Below, piece after piece: positions 1 to 6,371 of a DNA stretch of 18,150 nucleotides. The notes under the pieces are model-generated. The model did no database searches, was not told where the DNA came from, and saw only the letters and a program-made list of their open reading frames with translations. The DNA is from CAKKQX01 sp046313915. Lineage in GTDB: Bacteria > Pseudomonadota > Gammaproteobacteria > Burkholderiales > SG8-41. The position numbers and the translations under genes were made by a program. The DNA is taken from positions 1-18,150 of the forward strand of contig JBKBXX010000072.1 of NCBI GenBank assembly GCA_046313915.1. Direction: 5' to 3'. How positions within the stretch are numbered: position 1 is the stretch's first letter; the number at the start of each line of letters is the position of its first letter.

Positions 1-365
1 ATTTCGCAATGCAGCAGCCCGCGCCGCTCGAAACGATGGGAAGAGATATCCTCGTTGTCCCAGCGCTTGATCGGATAGCGCGACAGGATGGCATTACCGT
101 GATGCCCGGCGTCGTAAATCGCGTTCTTGCCATAGGCGAAATCCTGCCACACCGAATCGGCGAGAAACTCGTACTGTGGAATGTCGGGCCAGTTCTCGTA
201 ACGCGCGGCATGGCGCTCCTGATTGCCGTGGACTTCCTGCAGAAAAACCACATCGCTGTCGAGTCCGCGCAGCTTGTCGCGCAGCTCGTGGATTGCCATG
301 CGGTGCGCGAACGGGGAAAAACCCTTGTGGATGTTGTAAGTGGCTACGCGCAGGATCCGGTTCAC
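1..365 (-). CDS. Endonuclease/exonuclease/phosphatase (EEP) family protein, C-terminus off the window
   Basis: The first 121 codons of an EEP-fold metal-dependent phosphoesterase are visible, and the rest lies left of position 1. The N-terminus has the EEP hallmarks: TYNIHKG (metal-site Asn at residue 11) and LQEVHG (metal-binding Glu at residue 44), followed by a GNAILSRYPI segment typical of the family. Translation must start at GTG 365. The frame has a stop about 8 codons upstream, and no other start codon lies between. A weak GAG Shine-Dalgarno-like element precedes it. The family includes nucleases and phospholipid or inositol phosphatases, so the substrate cannot be named. From memory, this gene sits between nudB and a cardiolipin synthase (clsB) in many betaproteobacteria. 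A membrane-lipid role is therefore possible but only inferred. It is separated from nadA by 171 bases in which I see no clear promoter or terminator. Confidence 0.85.
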   Translation of the reverse strand, partial: MNRILRVATYNIHKGFSPFAHRMAIHELRDKLRGLDSDVVFLQEVHGNQERHAARYENWPDIPQYEFLADSVWQDFAYGKNAIYDAGHHGNAILSRYPIKRWDNEDISSHRFERRGLLHCE

Positions 366-536
366 GGCATCATCTCGAAGTATTTTTCAAACAAGCTGGA
401 ACCGTCGAAATAGCGTCAAACGAGAGCAGGCCGTCTCGTGCGGTATATCGAGCCAGATTCCGCCGGCTGCCGCACATGCGGTCGGGAAAAAACCAACGTT
501 GCGCCGCCCTGGCCGCGGGAAAGCTCGCTCTTGGAG

Positions 537-1634
537 TCAGGACGCGGCCAGCATGCGATCCAGCGCAATGCGAGCGAGCCCGGCTTCCCGGGGCGGCACC
601 TTGATGCGATTGATGATCTTTCCTGCCACCAGATTCTCGAGTGCCCACGCCAGATGCTGCGGATCGATGCGCTGCATGGTGGAGCACATGCACACCAGCG
701 GCGCCATGAATTGCACAACCTTGCCTTGCGTCTTGAATTCCTCGGCGATACGGTTCACCAGATTGAGCTCGGTGCCGACCAGCCAGCGGCTGCCCGGAGC
801 GCTGGCGGCAATGGTCTTGATGATGTAATCAGTCGAGCCCACATAGTCGGAAAGCTTGCATACTTCGAAATTGCACTCGGGATGGCTGATCACCATGCCG
901 CTCGGATTCTGCTGGCGCCAGCGCAGGATATGCTGCGCCTGGAACATCTGGTGCACCGAACAGTGCCCTTTCCACAGCAGCACCCTCGCCATCTTGATCT
1001 GCTGCGGCGTCAGTCCGCCCATTTCCTGGTCGGGATCCCAGACCAGCATTTCCGACAGCGGGATATTCATCAGGTAGCCGGTCCAGCGTCCAAGGTGCTG
1101 GTCGGGGAAAAACAGCACTTTCTCGCGCCGCGCAAAAGCCCACTCGAGAATCTGGCGCGCATTGGTGGAAGTACAGACGATGCCGCCGTGCTCGCCACAG
1201 AACGCCTTTAGGTCGGCAGCGCTGTTGATGTAGGTAATGGGGGTCACGGTCTGGTCCGGATCGAGCACCTGCTTCAGTTCCCGCCATGCGCGCTCCACCT
1301 TCGGCAAGTTGGCCATATCCGCCATCGAGCAGCCGGCGCCGAGGTCGGGAAGGATGACCGTCTGTTCGGGCTTGGACAGGACATCGGCCACTTCGGCCAT
1401 GAAATGCACGCCGCAGAACACGATATATTGCGTGTCGGTCTGTGCCGCGAGTTTGGAAAGCCGCAGGGAGTCCCCGGTCAGATCCGCGTGCCGGTAGACA
1501 TCGGCGCGCTGGTAATGATGGCCGAGGATCACCGCGCGCTTGCCGAGCCGGGCCCGCGCAGCAAGGATACGCTCCTGACAGGCCTCGTCCTGAAGCGGTT
1601 TGAAACGATCGAAAGCCAGCGTGGTTTCCTGCAT
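537..1634 (-). CDS. nadA: Quinolinate synthase NadA
   Basis: A 365-residue protein that condenses iminoaspartate (made by NadB) with dihydroxyacetone phosphate to quinolinate, the first committed precursor of NAD. It is a cytoplasmic [4Fe-4S] enzyme. By comparison with E. coli NadA (ligands C113, C200, C297), the cluster ligands here should be C102 (GAGCSMAD), C225 (WKGHCSVHQ) and C315 or C317 of the CMC motif. ILGHHYQ (residues 37-42), FPDQHLGR (176-183) and SHPECNFEVC (250-259) are further family motifs. The start at ATG 1634 gives the expected MQETTLAFDRF beginning. The frame stays open upstream to about 2045, but that part is arginine-rich and unlike the family. nadB and nadC are not in the window. 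A hairpin plus T-run lies just upstream, at 1690-1713, so nadA is probably transcribed separately from nudB. Confidence 0.95.
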   Translation of the reverse strand: MQETTLAFDRFKPLQDEACQERILAARARLGKRAVILGHHYQRADVYRHADLTGDSLRLSKLAAQTDTQYIVFCGVHFMAEVADVLSKPEQTVILPDLGAGCSMADMANLPKVERAWRELKQVLDPDQTVTPITYINSAADLKAFCGEHGGIVCTSTNARQILEWAFARREKVLFFPDQHLGRWTGYLMNIPLSEMLVWDPDQEMGGLTPQQIKMARVLLWKGHCSVHQMFQAQHILRWRQQNPSGMVISHPECNFEVCKLSDYVGSTDYIIKTIAASAPGSRWLVGTELNLVNRIAEEFKTQGKVVQFMAPLVCMCSTMQRIDPQHLAWALENLVAGKIINRIKVPPREAGLARIALDRMLAAS

Positions 1635-1689
1635 GCCGTTTTTACTCAACGCACAAACATCAGAGTGTCGAACATTACCATAACGTGAC

Positions 1690-1713
1690 AAAAAATCCAG
1701 CCCGCCGCCGGGC
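1690..1713 (-). terminator. Putative intrinsic terminator between nudB and nadA
   Basis: Reading the minus strand, GCCCG (1713-1709), loop GCGG, CGGGC (1704-1700) is followed by TGGA and six T residues (1695-1690). The stem is short but entirely G/C, and the U-tract starts four bases after it. It lies about 100 bases after the nudB stop and 55 bases before the nadA start. This placement suits termination of the aspS-nudB transcript, or attenuation of nadA if the nadA promoter lies further upstream. It is predicted by eye only. Confidence 0.45.
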
Positions 1714-1815
1714 CCGCGTCCCCGCGCTGATCGCGGCCGTGGTTCCGACATCGCGCGACGCGAAACCGCGCCGATCCTTTCCGGAAACCGGTTCCATATC
1801 ATGGACGGGGCGGCG

Positions 1816-2280
1816 TCAGCGGTTTTCCGCCGCCAGCCGCTGCGGCAGTTCCCGTATGGCCTCCGCGTTGCTCCATGAGAATACCTTGTCCGCGGCCTCG
1901 CGCCACGCCAGCCATTCATAGTGCAAATGCTCTCTCGGTGACAGCGTGACCGGCAGCGGACGCGGCAGCAGCAGACCGAACACATGCTCGGTGTTGTGCG
2001 TGACGCCAGGAGCATAGCGATGGCGCCAGTGGCTGTAAATTTCATAGCGGTTCTGTTTGTGCCAGTCGCTCAGACGGTATTGCGCCGCGTCCAGCCCGGT
2101 TTCCTCACGAAGCTCGCGGCAGGCGGTCTGCGCGGGCGATTCGCCCTCGTCCTGGCTGCCGGTTACCGACTGCCAGAATCCCGGCCGGTCGGCGCGCTCC
2201 AGAAGCAAAACCTGCAGATCGGGCGTGTATACCACCACCAGCACCGAAACCGGAATTTTGTAGAAGCGGCCCTTGTTCAC
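1816..2280 (-). CDS. nudB: Dihydroneopterin triphosphate diphosphatase NudB
   Basis: A 154-residue Nudix hydrolase. It matches E. coli NudB closely in remembered sequence (YKIPVSVLVVVY, FWQSVTGS, SHWRHRYAPGVTHNTE), and length is close to the E. coli protein (150). The Nudix box is complete: G41-x5-E47-x7-R55-E-L-R-E-E-T-G-L63. NudB removes pyrophosphate from 7,8-dihydroneopterin triphosphate in folate biosynthesis. The GTG start at 2280 is chosen because the family begins at this point. The longer open frame upstream overlaps the barstar gene and has no family resemblance. The GTG overlaps the barstar TGA stop by four bases (GTGA), which implies translational coupling. Confidence 0.93.
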   Translation of the reverse strand: MNKGRFYKIPVSVLVVVYTPDLQVLLLERADRPGFWQSVTGSQDEGESPAQTACRELREETGLDAAQYRLSDWHKQNRYEIYSHWRHRYAPGVTHNTEHVFGLLLPRPLPVTLSPREHLHYEWLAWREAADKVFSWSNAEAIRELPQRLAAENR

Positions 2281-2705
2281 AGCGTCGGCAGCAGCATCCC
2301 GCGCGGCTGATGATCGATCAGCACGATGAAAATCCTGCCTTTCTGCTTCCAGTACCTCGCAGCATAGTCCAGAATCTCGAGCAACAGGGAAAAGTCCCGC
2401 GGCGCTGCCTGCGCGAAATGCGCGGCATGCGTCACGTTGATCACATAGCCTTCCGCCTGCCACCACGAAAAATCCTGCAGACAATCGGCAAGCGCATCCC
2501 AGTTGGCACCGAACGTCTCGGGAAAATCAAATTCCTGCTGACAGACGGCGAGCAGACGCTTTTTACCGTCCACCCGCGCAAGATCGAGGTCGAACCACGC
2601 CAGGCCTGCCGCGAGCGCCTTTTTCTGCAACGATGCCGGAGAAGACGGCGTGAAATAGATGCCGGAATCCTTCGCGTTCAACGGCTTGTCCGAATCTGCC
2701 TTCAT
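2277..2705 (-). CDS. Barstar-family ribonuclease inhibitor
   Basis: A 142-residue cytoplasmic protein of the barstar family, with no signal peptide. Aligned by eye to Bacillus barstar, the segment FPETFGANWDALADCL (residues 61-76) matches the inhibitory helix region PEYYGENLDALWDCL. The two barnase-contacting aspartates, D35 and D39 of barstar, are kept as D70 and D74, and the following Cys is also kept. Y29 and W38 of barstar are replaced by T64 and A73. An extra N-terminal stretch of about 45 residues precedes the barstar fold. The gene starts with ATG overlapping the stop of the ribonuclease gene (ATGA), and its own stop overlaps the nudB start. It is the likely cognate inhibitor of the upstream ribonuclease, inferred from family and adjacency. 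Confidence 0.88.
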   Translation of the reverse strand: MKADSDKPLNAKDSGIYFTPSSPASLQKKALAAGLAWFDLDLARVDGKKRLLAVCQQEFDFPETFGANWDALADCLQDFSWWQAEGYVINVTHAAHFAQAAPRDFSLLLEILDYAARYWKQKGRIFIVLIDHQPRGMLLPTL

Positions 2706-3091
2706 TGCCGGATGCGCCTGAAACTCTTGTAGTGGTCGTCAGTATAGTAGAACTCGCCATTTTTACCGGCCACCAGCCGGCGGGCGCCGCGGTTGGCGAC
2801 AGCGGGCGTTCTTACGGTGTATTCGCGGTAATAGCCGCGCTCGCGAGGCGGCAGGAGTTTCTCGTAATTGCCGAATATCGCACCGTCGCGCTCGTAGGGG
2901 AAAGGTCCACCCTGCCTGATGAGCGCGAGCGTCTCGCGCGCTTCGCGCGGCAGGTCTGCAACCGCAATTTCCGGCAGGCCCTGCCGAATCCCGGCGACGT
3001 TTCCCGGCGCCGTTGCCGCTGCGGAGGCAGCAAACGCAGCAGCCAGCAATGTGACCAGGAAACCCCGCAACAACTGCTTGAAAAAGCACAT
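2702..3091 (-). CDS. Secreted guanyl-specific ribonuclease (RNase Sa/barnase superfamily)
   Basis: A 129-residue protein with an apparent Sec signal peptide: K5/R9, a hydrophobic core at about residues 10-22, then the alanine-rich stretch AASAAATA with likely cleavage near residues 26-28. The mature part resembles Streptomyces RNase Sa strongly (GPFPY..DG..F.N, GYY.EYTV.TP, RGARR, YYT.DHY..F). All four RNase Sa catalytic residues are present: E90 (E54), R101 (R65), R105 (R69) and H120 (H85). The expected activity is single-strand RNA cleavage 3' of guanosine, in the periplasm or outside the cell. A strong Shine-Dalgarno sequence (AGAGGA) precedes ATG 3091. The gene begins 31 bases after aspS, behind a perfect hairpin, and overlaps the barstar gene by four bases. 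Secreted ribonuclease plus cytoplasmic inhibitor is the same logic as Bacillus barnase/barstar. Confidence 0.9.
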   Translation of the reverse strand: MCFFKQLLRGFLVTLLAAAFAASAAATAPGNVAGIRQGLPEIAVADLPREARETLALIRQGGPFPYERDGAIFGNYEKLLPPRERGYYREYTVRTPAVANRGARRLVAGKNGEFYYTDDHYKSFRRIRQ

Positions 3092-3103
3092 TCCTCTTTC
3101 CCG

Positions 3104-3123
3104 GCGCCCGGAACGCCGGGCGC
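3104..3123 (-). promoter_or_regulatory. Perfect 8-bp G/C hairpin between aspS and the ribonuclease gene
   Basis: On the minus strand, GCGCCCGG (3123-3116), loop CGTT, then CCGGGCGC (3111-3104) form an uninterrupted eight-pair stem. The first G is the last base of the aspS TAG stop codon, and the ribonuclease Shine-Dalgarno follows within about six bases. There is no U-tract, so a classical terminator is unlikely. Possible roles are protecting the aspS mRNA 3' end, marking a processing site, or limiting expression of the ribonuclease relative to aspS. Confidence 0.55.
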
Positions 3124-4907
3124 TACTGGGTTTTTCCCTGTTCCACGTGGCGCAGCCTGATATGCAGCTCGCGCAGCTGTTTTTCGTCCACCGTGTTCGG
3201 CGCCTGGGTGAGCAGACATTGCGCACGCTGCGTCTTCGGAAACGCGATCACGTCCCGGATCGATTCGGCGCCGGCCATCATGGTCACGATGCGGTCCAGC
3301 CCGAAGGCGATTCCGCCGTGCGGCGGTGCGCCGTACTGCAGCGCCTTGAGCAAAAACCCGAACTTGGCCTGGGCTTCCTCCGGGCCGATGTTGAGCGCAT
3401 CGAACACTTTCGACTGCACGTCCTGGCGATGAATCCGCACCGAGCCGCCGCCGATCTCCCAGCCGTTCAGCACCATGTCGTGCGCCTTGGCGCGCGCGGC
3501 GCCGGGATCGGTGTCGAGCAAATCCTCGTGACCGTCGGCGGGCGCGGTAAACGGATGGTGCATTGCCATCCAGCGCTGGTCCTCGTCGTCCCACTCGAAC
3601 ATCGGGAAATCCAGCACCCACAGCGGCCGCCAGCCGCTTTCGGCAAGCCCGCGCTCGTGTCCGACCTTTGCGCGCAGCGCGCCCAGTGCCTCGTTCACGA
3701 TCTTCGCCCTGTCGGCGCCGAAAAAAATCAAGTCGCCGTTCTGCGCACCGGTGCGATCGAGTATGGTCATCACCACCGACTCCGTCAGAAACTTGAGGAT
3801 CGGCGACTGCAGCCCTTCCGCACCCCTCGCAAGATCGTTGACCTTGATATAGGCGAGGCCCCTCGCGCCGTAAATCTTGACGAACTCGGTATACTCGTCG
3901 ATTTCCTTGCGCGTCAGTTCTCCACCCCGCGGCACGCGCAGCGCGGCAACGCGGCCGTCCTTGAGCTGCGCCGCCTCGCGGAACACCTTGAATTCGACAT
4001 CTTTCATCACGTCGGTCAGTTCGGTCAGTGTCAGCGGAACCCGCAAATCGGGCTTGTCCGAACCATAGAGCGCCATCACTTCGTCATAGGTCATGCGCGG
4101 GAAAGGGTTCTGCAGATCGATGTCGAGCACTTCCTTGAAAACGGTGCGGATCAATTCCTCCATCAATGCCGTGATTTCCTGCTGGTCGAGAAACGAGGTC
4201 TCGATGTCGATCTGTGTGAATTCAGGCTGGCGGTCGGCGCGCAAATCCTCGTCACGGAAGCACTTGACGATCTGATAGTAGCGATCGAAGCCCGAAATCA
4301 TCAACAGCTGCTTGAACAGCTGCGGTGACTGCGGCAATGCAAAGAAGTGGCCGGGGTGCACCCGCGAAGGCACCAGGTAATCGCGCGCGCCTTCCGGCGT
4401 CGAGCGGGTAAGCATCGGCGTCTCGATGTCGATGAAACCATGGCGGTCGAGAAAATTGCGCACCGCCATTGCCGTCCTGTAGCGCAATCGCAGATTGTTC
4501 TGCATCTGCGGCCGCCGCAGATCGAGAAAGCGGTATTCGAGACGCACGTTCTCCGACAAATGCTCGTCGTCCATCAGAAACGGCGGCGTGAGCGATGGAT
4601 TGAGGATGTCTATGGTCTGTGCCAGCACCTCGACCTCGCCGCTGACCAGATTGGGGTTGACGGTTCCCGCCGGTCTTTCGCGCACGCGGCCCGTCGCCTT
4701 GATCACGAATTCGTGCCGCAGCCGGTCGGCGACCTGGAACGTTGCCGGACTGTCGGGGTCGCACACGAGCTGCACCAGCCCTTCGCGGTCGCGGAGATCG
4801 ACGAAAATCACGCCACCGTGGTCGCGGCGGCGGTGTACCCAGCCGTAAAGGGTGACGGTCTGCCCGAGGTGCTTGCGGTTCACCAGCCCGCAGTATTCGC
4901 TACGCAT
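3123..4907 (-). CDS. aspS: Aspartyl-tRNA synthetase, probably non-discriminating
   Basis: A 594-residue bacterial-type class II synthetase that charges tRNA-Asp. The parts are an N-terminal OB-fold anticodon-binding domain (about 1-110), a catalytic core with QSPQ (193-196), motif 2 around FRDEDLRADRQPEFTQID (217-234), an inserted GAD-type domain in the middle, and motif 3 GGIAFGLDRI (531-540). In the anticodon domain, GWVHRRRDHGGVIF carries histidine at position 30. Remembered E. coli AspRS, which is discriminating, has Leu there, and the non-discriminating P. aeruginosa enzyme has His31. This enzyme may therefore also make Asp-tRNA-Asn for GatCAB amidation. Start ATG 4907 matches the family start MRSEYCG. 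The open frame continues upstream through DUF502 in another frame but is not coding. No Shine-Dalgarno is visible. Confidence 0.97.
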   Translation of the reverse strand: MRSEYCGLVNRKHLGQTVTLYGWVHRRRDHGGVIFVDLRDREGLVQLVCDPDSPATFQVADRLRHEFVIKATGRVRERPAGTVNPNLVSGEVEVLAQTIDILNPSLTPPFLMDDEHLSENVRLEYRFLDLRRPQMQNNLRLRYRTAMAVRNFLDRHGFIDIETPMLTRSTPEGARDYLVPSRVHPGHFFALPQSPQLFKQLLMISGFDRYYQIVKCFRDEDLRADRQPEFTQIDIETSFLDQQEITALMEELIRTVFKEVLDIDLQNPFPRMTYDEVMALYGSDKPDLRVPLTLTELTDVMKDVEFKVFREAAQLKDGRVAALRVPRGGELTRKEIDEYTEFVKIYGARGLAYIKVNDLARGAEGLQSPILKFLTESVVMTILDRTGAQNGDLIFFGADRAKIVNEALGALRAKVGHERGLAESGWRPLWVLDFPMFEWDDEDQRWMAMHHPFTAPADGHEDLLDTDPGAARAKAHDMVLNGWEIGGGSVRIHRQDVQSKVFDALNIGPEEAQAKFGFLLKALQYGAPPHGGIAFGLDRIVTMMAGAESIRDVIAFPKTQRAQCLLTQAPNTVDEKQLRELHIRLRHVEQGKTQ

Positions 4908-4960
4908 ATTTTTATGAATGAAGAAAGATTGAAATTGGAAAAATCGGGACAGGCCCGGTC
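4908..4960 (-). promoter_or_regulatory. AT-rich, SD-less leader of aspS
   Basis: The 53 bases between the DUF502 stop and the aspS start hold an AT- and pyrimidine-rich stretch (roughly 4908-4943) in a GC-rich genome, with no recognisable Shine-Dalgarno before ATG 4907. Initiation may rely on an unstructured, pyrimidine-rich leader. A promoter internal to the operon is possible, but I could not assign a convincing -35/-10 pair. Confidence 0.3.
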
Positions 4961-5638
4961 TTAGCGGTTGACAGCCGGGGCAGGAGGTTCCCTGCCGCCG
5001 GCAACCTGACGCGCATCGGTCGGCCTGCCGGCACTGCGGGGCGCCACCACACCCATCGAAATGATGTACTTGAGCGCTTCGTCGACACTCATGTCGAGCT
5101 CGATCACATCGGCCTTCGGCATCATCAGGAAAAACCCGGAAGTCGGGTTGGGCGTGGTCGGGACGTAAACGCTGACGAAATCGCCGTGCAAGTGGTTGGC
5201 GACATCGCCGCCGGGCACCCCCGTCTGGAAAGCGATGGTCCATGCGCCCTGACGCGGATACTGCACCAGCAGCGCCTTGCGGAAAGCCTGGCCGGAGGGG
5301 GAAAACAGCGTATCGCTCACCTGCTTCACGCCGTTGTAGATGGAATTCACCACCGGAATGCGCGCGAGCAGACTTTCCCAGAACAACACCAGCCGCTGGC
5401 CGATGATGTTGGCAGCGAGCAACCCCGTCAGGAACACGATGAGCAGGGTCAGCACCACCCCCAGCCCCGGGATATGCACACCCAGCCATTGCTCGGTGCG
5501 AAGCTGCAGCGGCAGCAGCAGCAGCGTCTGGTCCATGGTGCTCACCAGCAGGTTCATCACCCACAAAGTGATGACCAGCGGCACCCAGATCAGCAGGCCG
5601 GTGATGAAATAACGTTTAACCAGGGTTCTTTTGGGCAT
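4961..5638 (-). CDS. DUF502 family inner-membrane protein
   Basis: A 225-residue protein that starts MPKRTLVKRYFITG and has two clear membrane segments, about residues 10-32 (FITGLLIWVPLVITLW region) and 55-80 (LGVVLTLLIVFLTGLLAANI region). The conserved DUF502 segment ARIPVVNSIYNGVKQ follows, with VPTTPNPTSGFFL later. The C-terminal 30 residues are proline/alanine-rich and variable. The biochemical function is unknown to me. From memory, the gene is commonly found directly upstream of aspS in betaproteobacteria. Here it ends 53 bases before aspS and starts 141 bases after the fmdB-like stop, in the same direction. Confidence 0.9.
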   Translation of the reverse strand: MPKRTLVKRYFITGLLIWVPLVITLWVMNLLVSTMDQTLLLLPLQLRTEQWLGVHIPGLGVVLTLLIVFLTGLLAANIIGQRLVLFWESLLARIPVVNSIYNGVKQVSDTLFSPSGQAFRKALLVQYPRQGAWTIAFQTGVPGGDVANHLHGDFVSVYVPTTPNPTSGFFLMMPKADVIELDMSVDEALKYIISMGVVAPRSAGRPTDARQVAGGREPPAPAVNR

Positions 5639-5779
5639 TTTGAACGGCAGGACCGACCACGTGCCGCATCCTTCTTCATACTTGCGCAGTTCCGGGCGAG
5701 ATCGCGGCCGCGCCGCCGGACACGATTAACGATTACCGGCGGTCGCTCCGTGCAAAACGGACGCGCCCGCGATAACGCC

Positions 5780-6076
5780 TCAACTGCAAGCCGGGCAGGT
5801 GCCGCCGCCGCAGGGCGCCTCGGTCTTGGATTCCTTGGCGTTTTCCTTGGCAGCGCTCGTCGCAGACTGGTCCTCCCTCTTTTTCGACGGGGAGGCGTTC
5901 TTGAAATCGGTCACATACCAACCGCTGCCTTTGAGCTGGAAACCAGCCGCGGTCACCATTTTGTTGAACGTCCCCTTGCCGCATTCCGGGCAATCGGTCA
6001 GCGGCGCATCACTCATGCGCTGCAGGTATTCTTTCTGATACCCGCAGGAAGCGCAGCGATACTCATAAATTGGCAT
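5780..6076 (-). CDS. FmdB-type zinc ribbon protein
   Basis: A 98-residue protein with the N-terminal FmdB/CxxC_CxxC_SSSS zinc ribbon: MPIYEYRCASCG (C8, C11) and TDCPECG (C29, C32). The segment GFQLKGSGWYVTDFK (residues 45-59) is typical of the family. A charged linker leads to a cysteine-rich tail, C89-GGGT-C94-PA-C97, which could bind another metal or be redox-active. ATG 6076 is the family start. A longer open frame upstream is non-coding. It is the first gene of the minus-strand cluster and sits behind a perfect -10 hexamer. The family is named for a regulator linked to formamidase/amidase operons, but these small proteins are generally of unknown function. Confidence 0.88.
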   Translation of the reverse strand: MPIYEYRCASCGYQKEYLQRMSDAPLTDCPECGKGTFNKMVTAAGFQLKGSGWYVTDFKNASPSKKREDQSATSAAKENAKESKTEAPCGGGTCPACS

Positions 6077-6100
6077 GGCAGCACCCCGAACAAAAAAACC

Positions 6101-6129
6101 ATTATACCTGAATCGGTTACAAACCGTGA
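6101..6129 (-). promoter_or_regulatory. Predicted promoter of the fmdB-DUF502-aspS cluster
   Basis: On the minus strand a consensus TATAAT (6106-6101) lies 25 bases before ATG 6076. The hexamer 17 bases further upstream (6129-6124, TCACGG) is a poor -35 match. The perfect -10 in a GC-rich intergenic region is the main support. Confidence 0.5.
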
Positions 6130-6186
6130 GCGTCAGATGGGGATGGTTTCCGGAATTACAAGGCTGGGGAACGCCCCCAGACAAGG

Positions 6187-6216
6187 TTTTGCGCGGTGCG
6201 GCAAAACACGGCAAAA
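6187..6216. promoter_or_regulatory. Inverted repeat with a third half-site upstream of pta
   Basis: TTTTGC (6187-6192) and GCAAAA (6201-6206) form a perfect 6-bp inverted repeat with an 8-base spacer. The right half then recurs as CGGCAAAA exactly ten bases on (6199-6206 and 6209-6216), one DNA helical turn. It lies in the divergent region between the fmdB-like gene and pta-ackA, about 115 bases before the putative pta -10. The arrangement suits a dimeric regulator binding site, but no regulator gene is in the window. Confidence 0.35.
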
Positions 6217-6331
6217 TCCTGTCCCTACGCAGGGGGCCGGGATACCGCCGGCATCCCGCCCGAGCACAGCGCCGGGAGCGGATTCGCCCCGGGGAACCGC
6301 CACCGTCCCCGCATTCTCGCGCCAGGCGCGA

Positions 6332-6337
6332 TATGAT
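6332..6337 (+). promoter_or_regulatory. Putative -10 element of the pta-ackA operon
   Basis: TATGAT (five of six to consensus) lies 34 bases before the pta start, but no recognisable -35 sits 16-18 bases upstream. The rest of the 295-base intergenic stretch (6077-6371) holds the inverted repeat above and G/C-rich complementary segments (6234-6243 with 6253-6261). I see no gene in it. Confidence 0.35.
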
Positions 6338-6371
6338 GCGCGTCGAATGCTCCATAGCGCGGAGTGCCTTG

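Noticed and set aside
430..520. Transcription terminator after nadA, suggested by a run of six T residues on the minus strand
   Set aside because: The T-run is preceded only by a loop-less palindrome (CAACGTTG), not by a stem-loop, so I could not support a terminator.
1635..1690. A sigma-70 promoter for nadA using TTGTCA as -35
   Set aside because: No AT-rich -10 hexamer falls 16-18 bases downstream, and alternative pairings have poor spacing.
2919..4328. Long plus-strand open frame (469 codons) opposite aspS
   Set aside because: It is antisense to a clearly conserved AspRS, has no family resemblance, and is explained by the high GC content limiting stops on the opposite strand.
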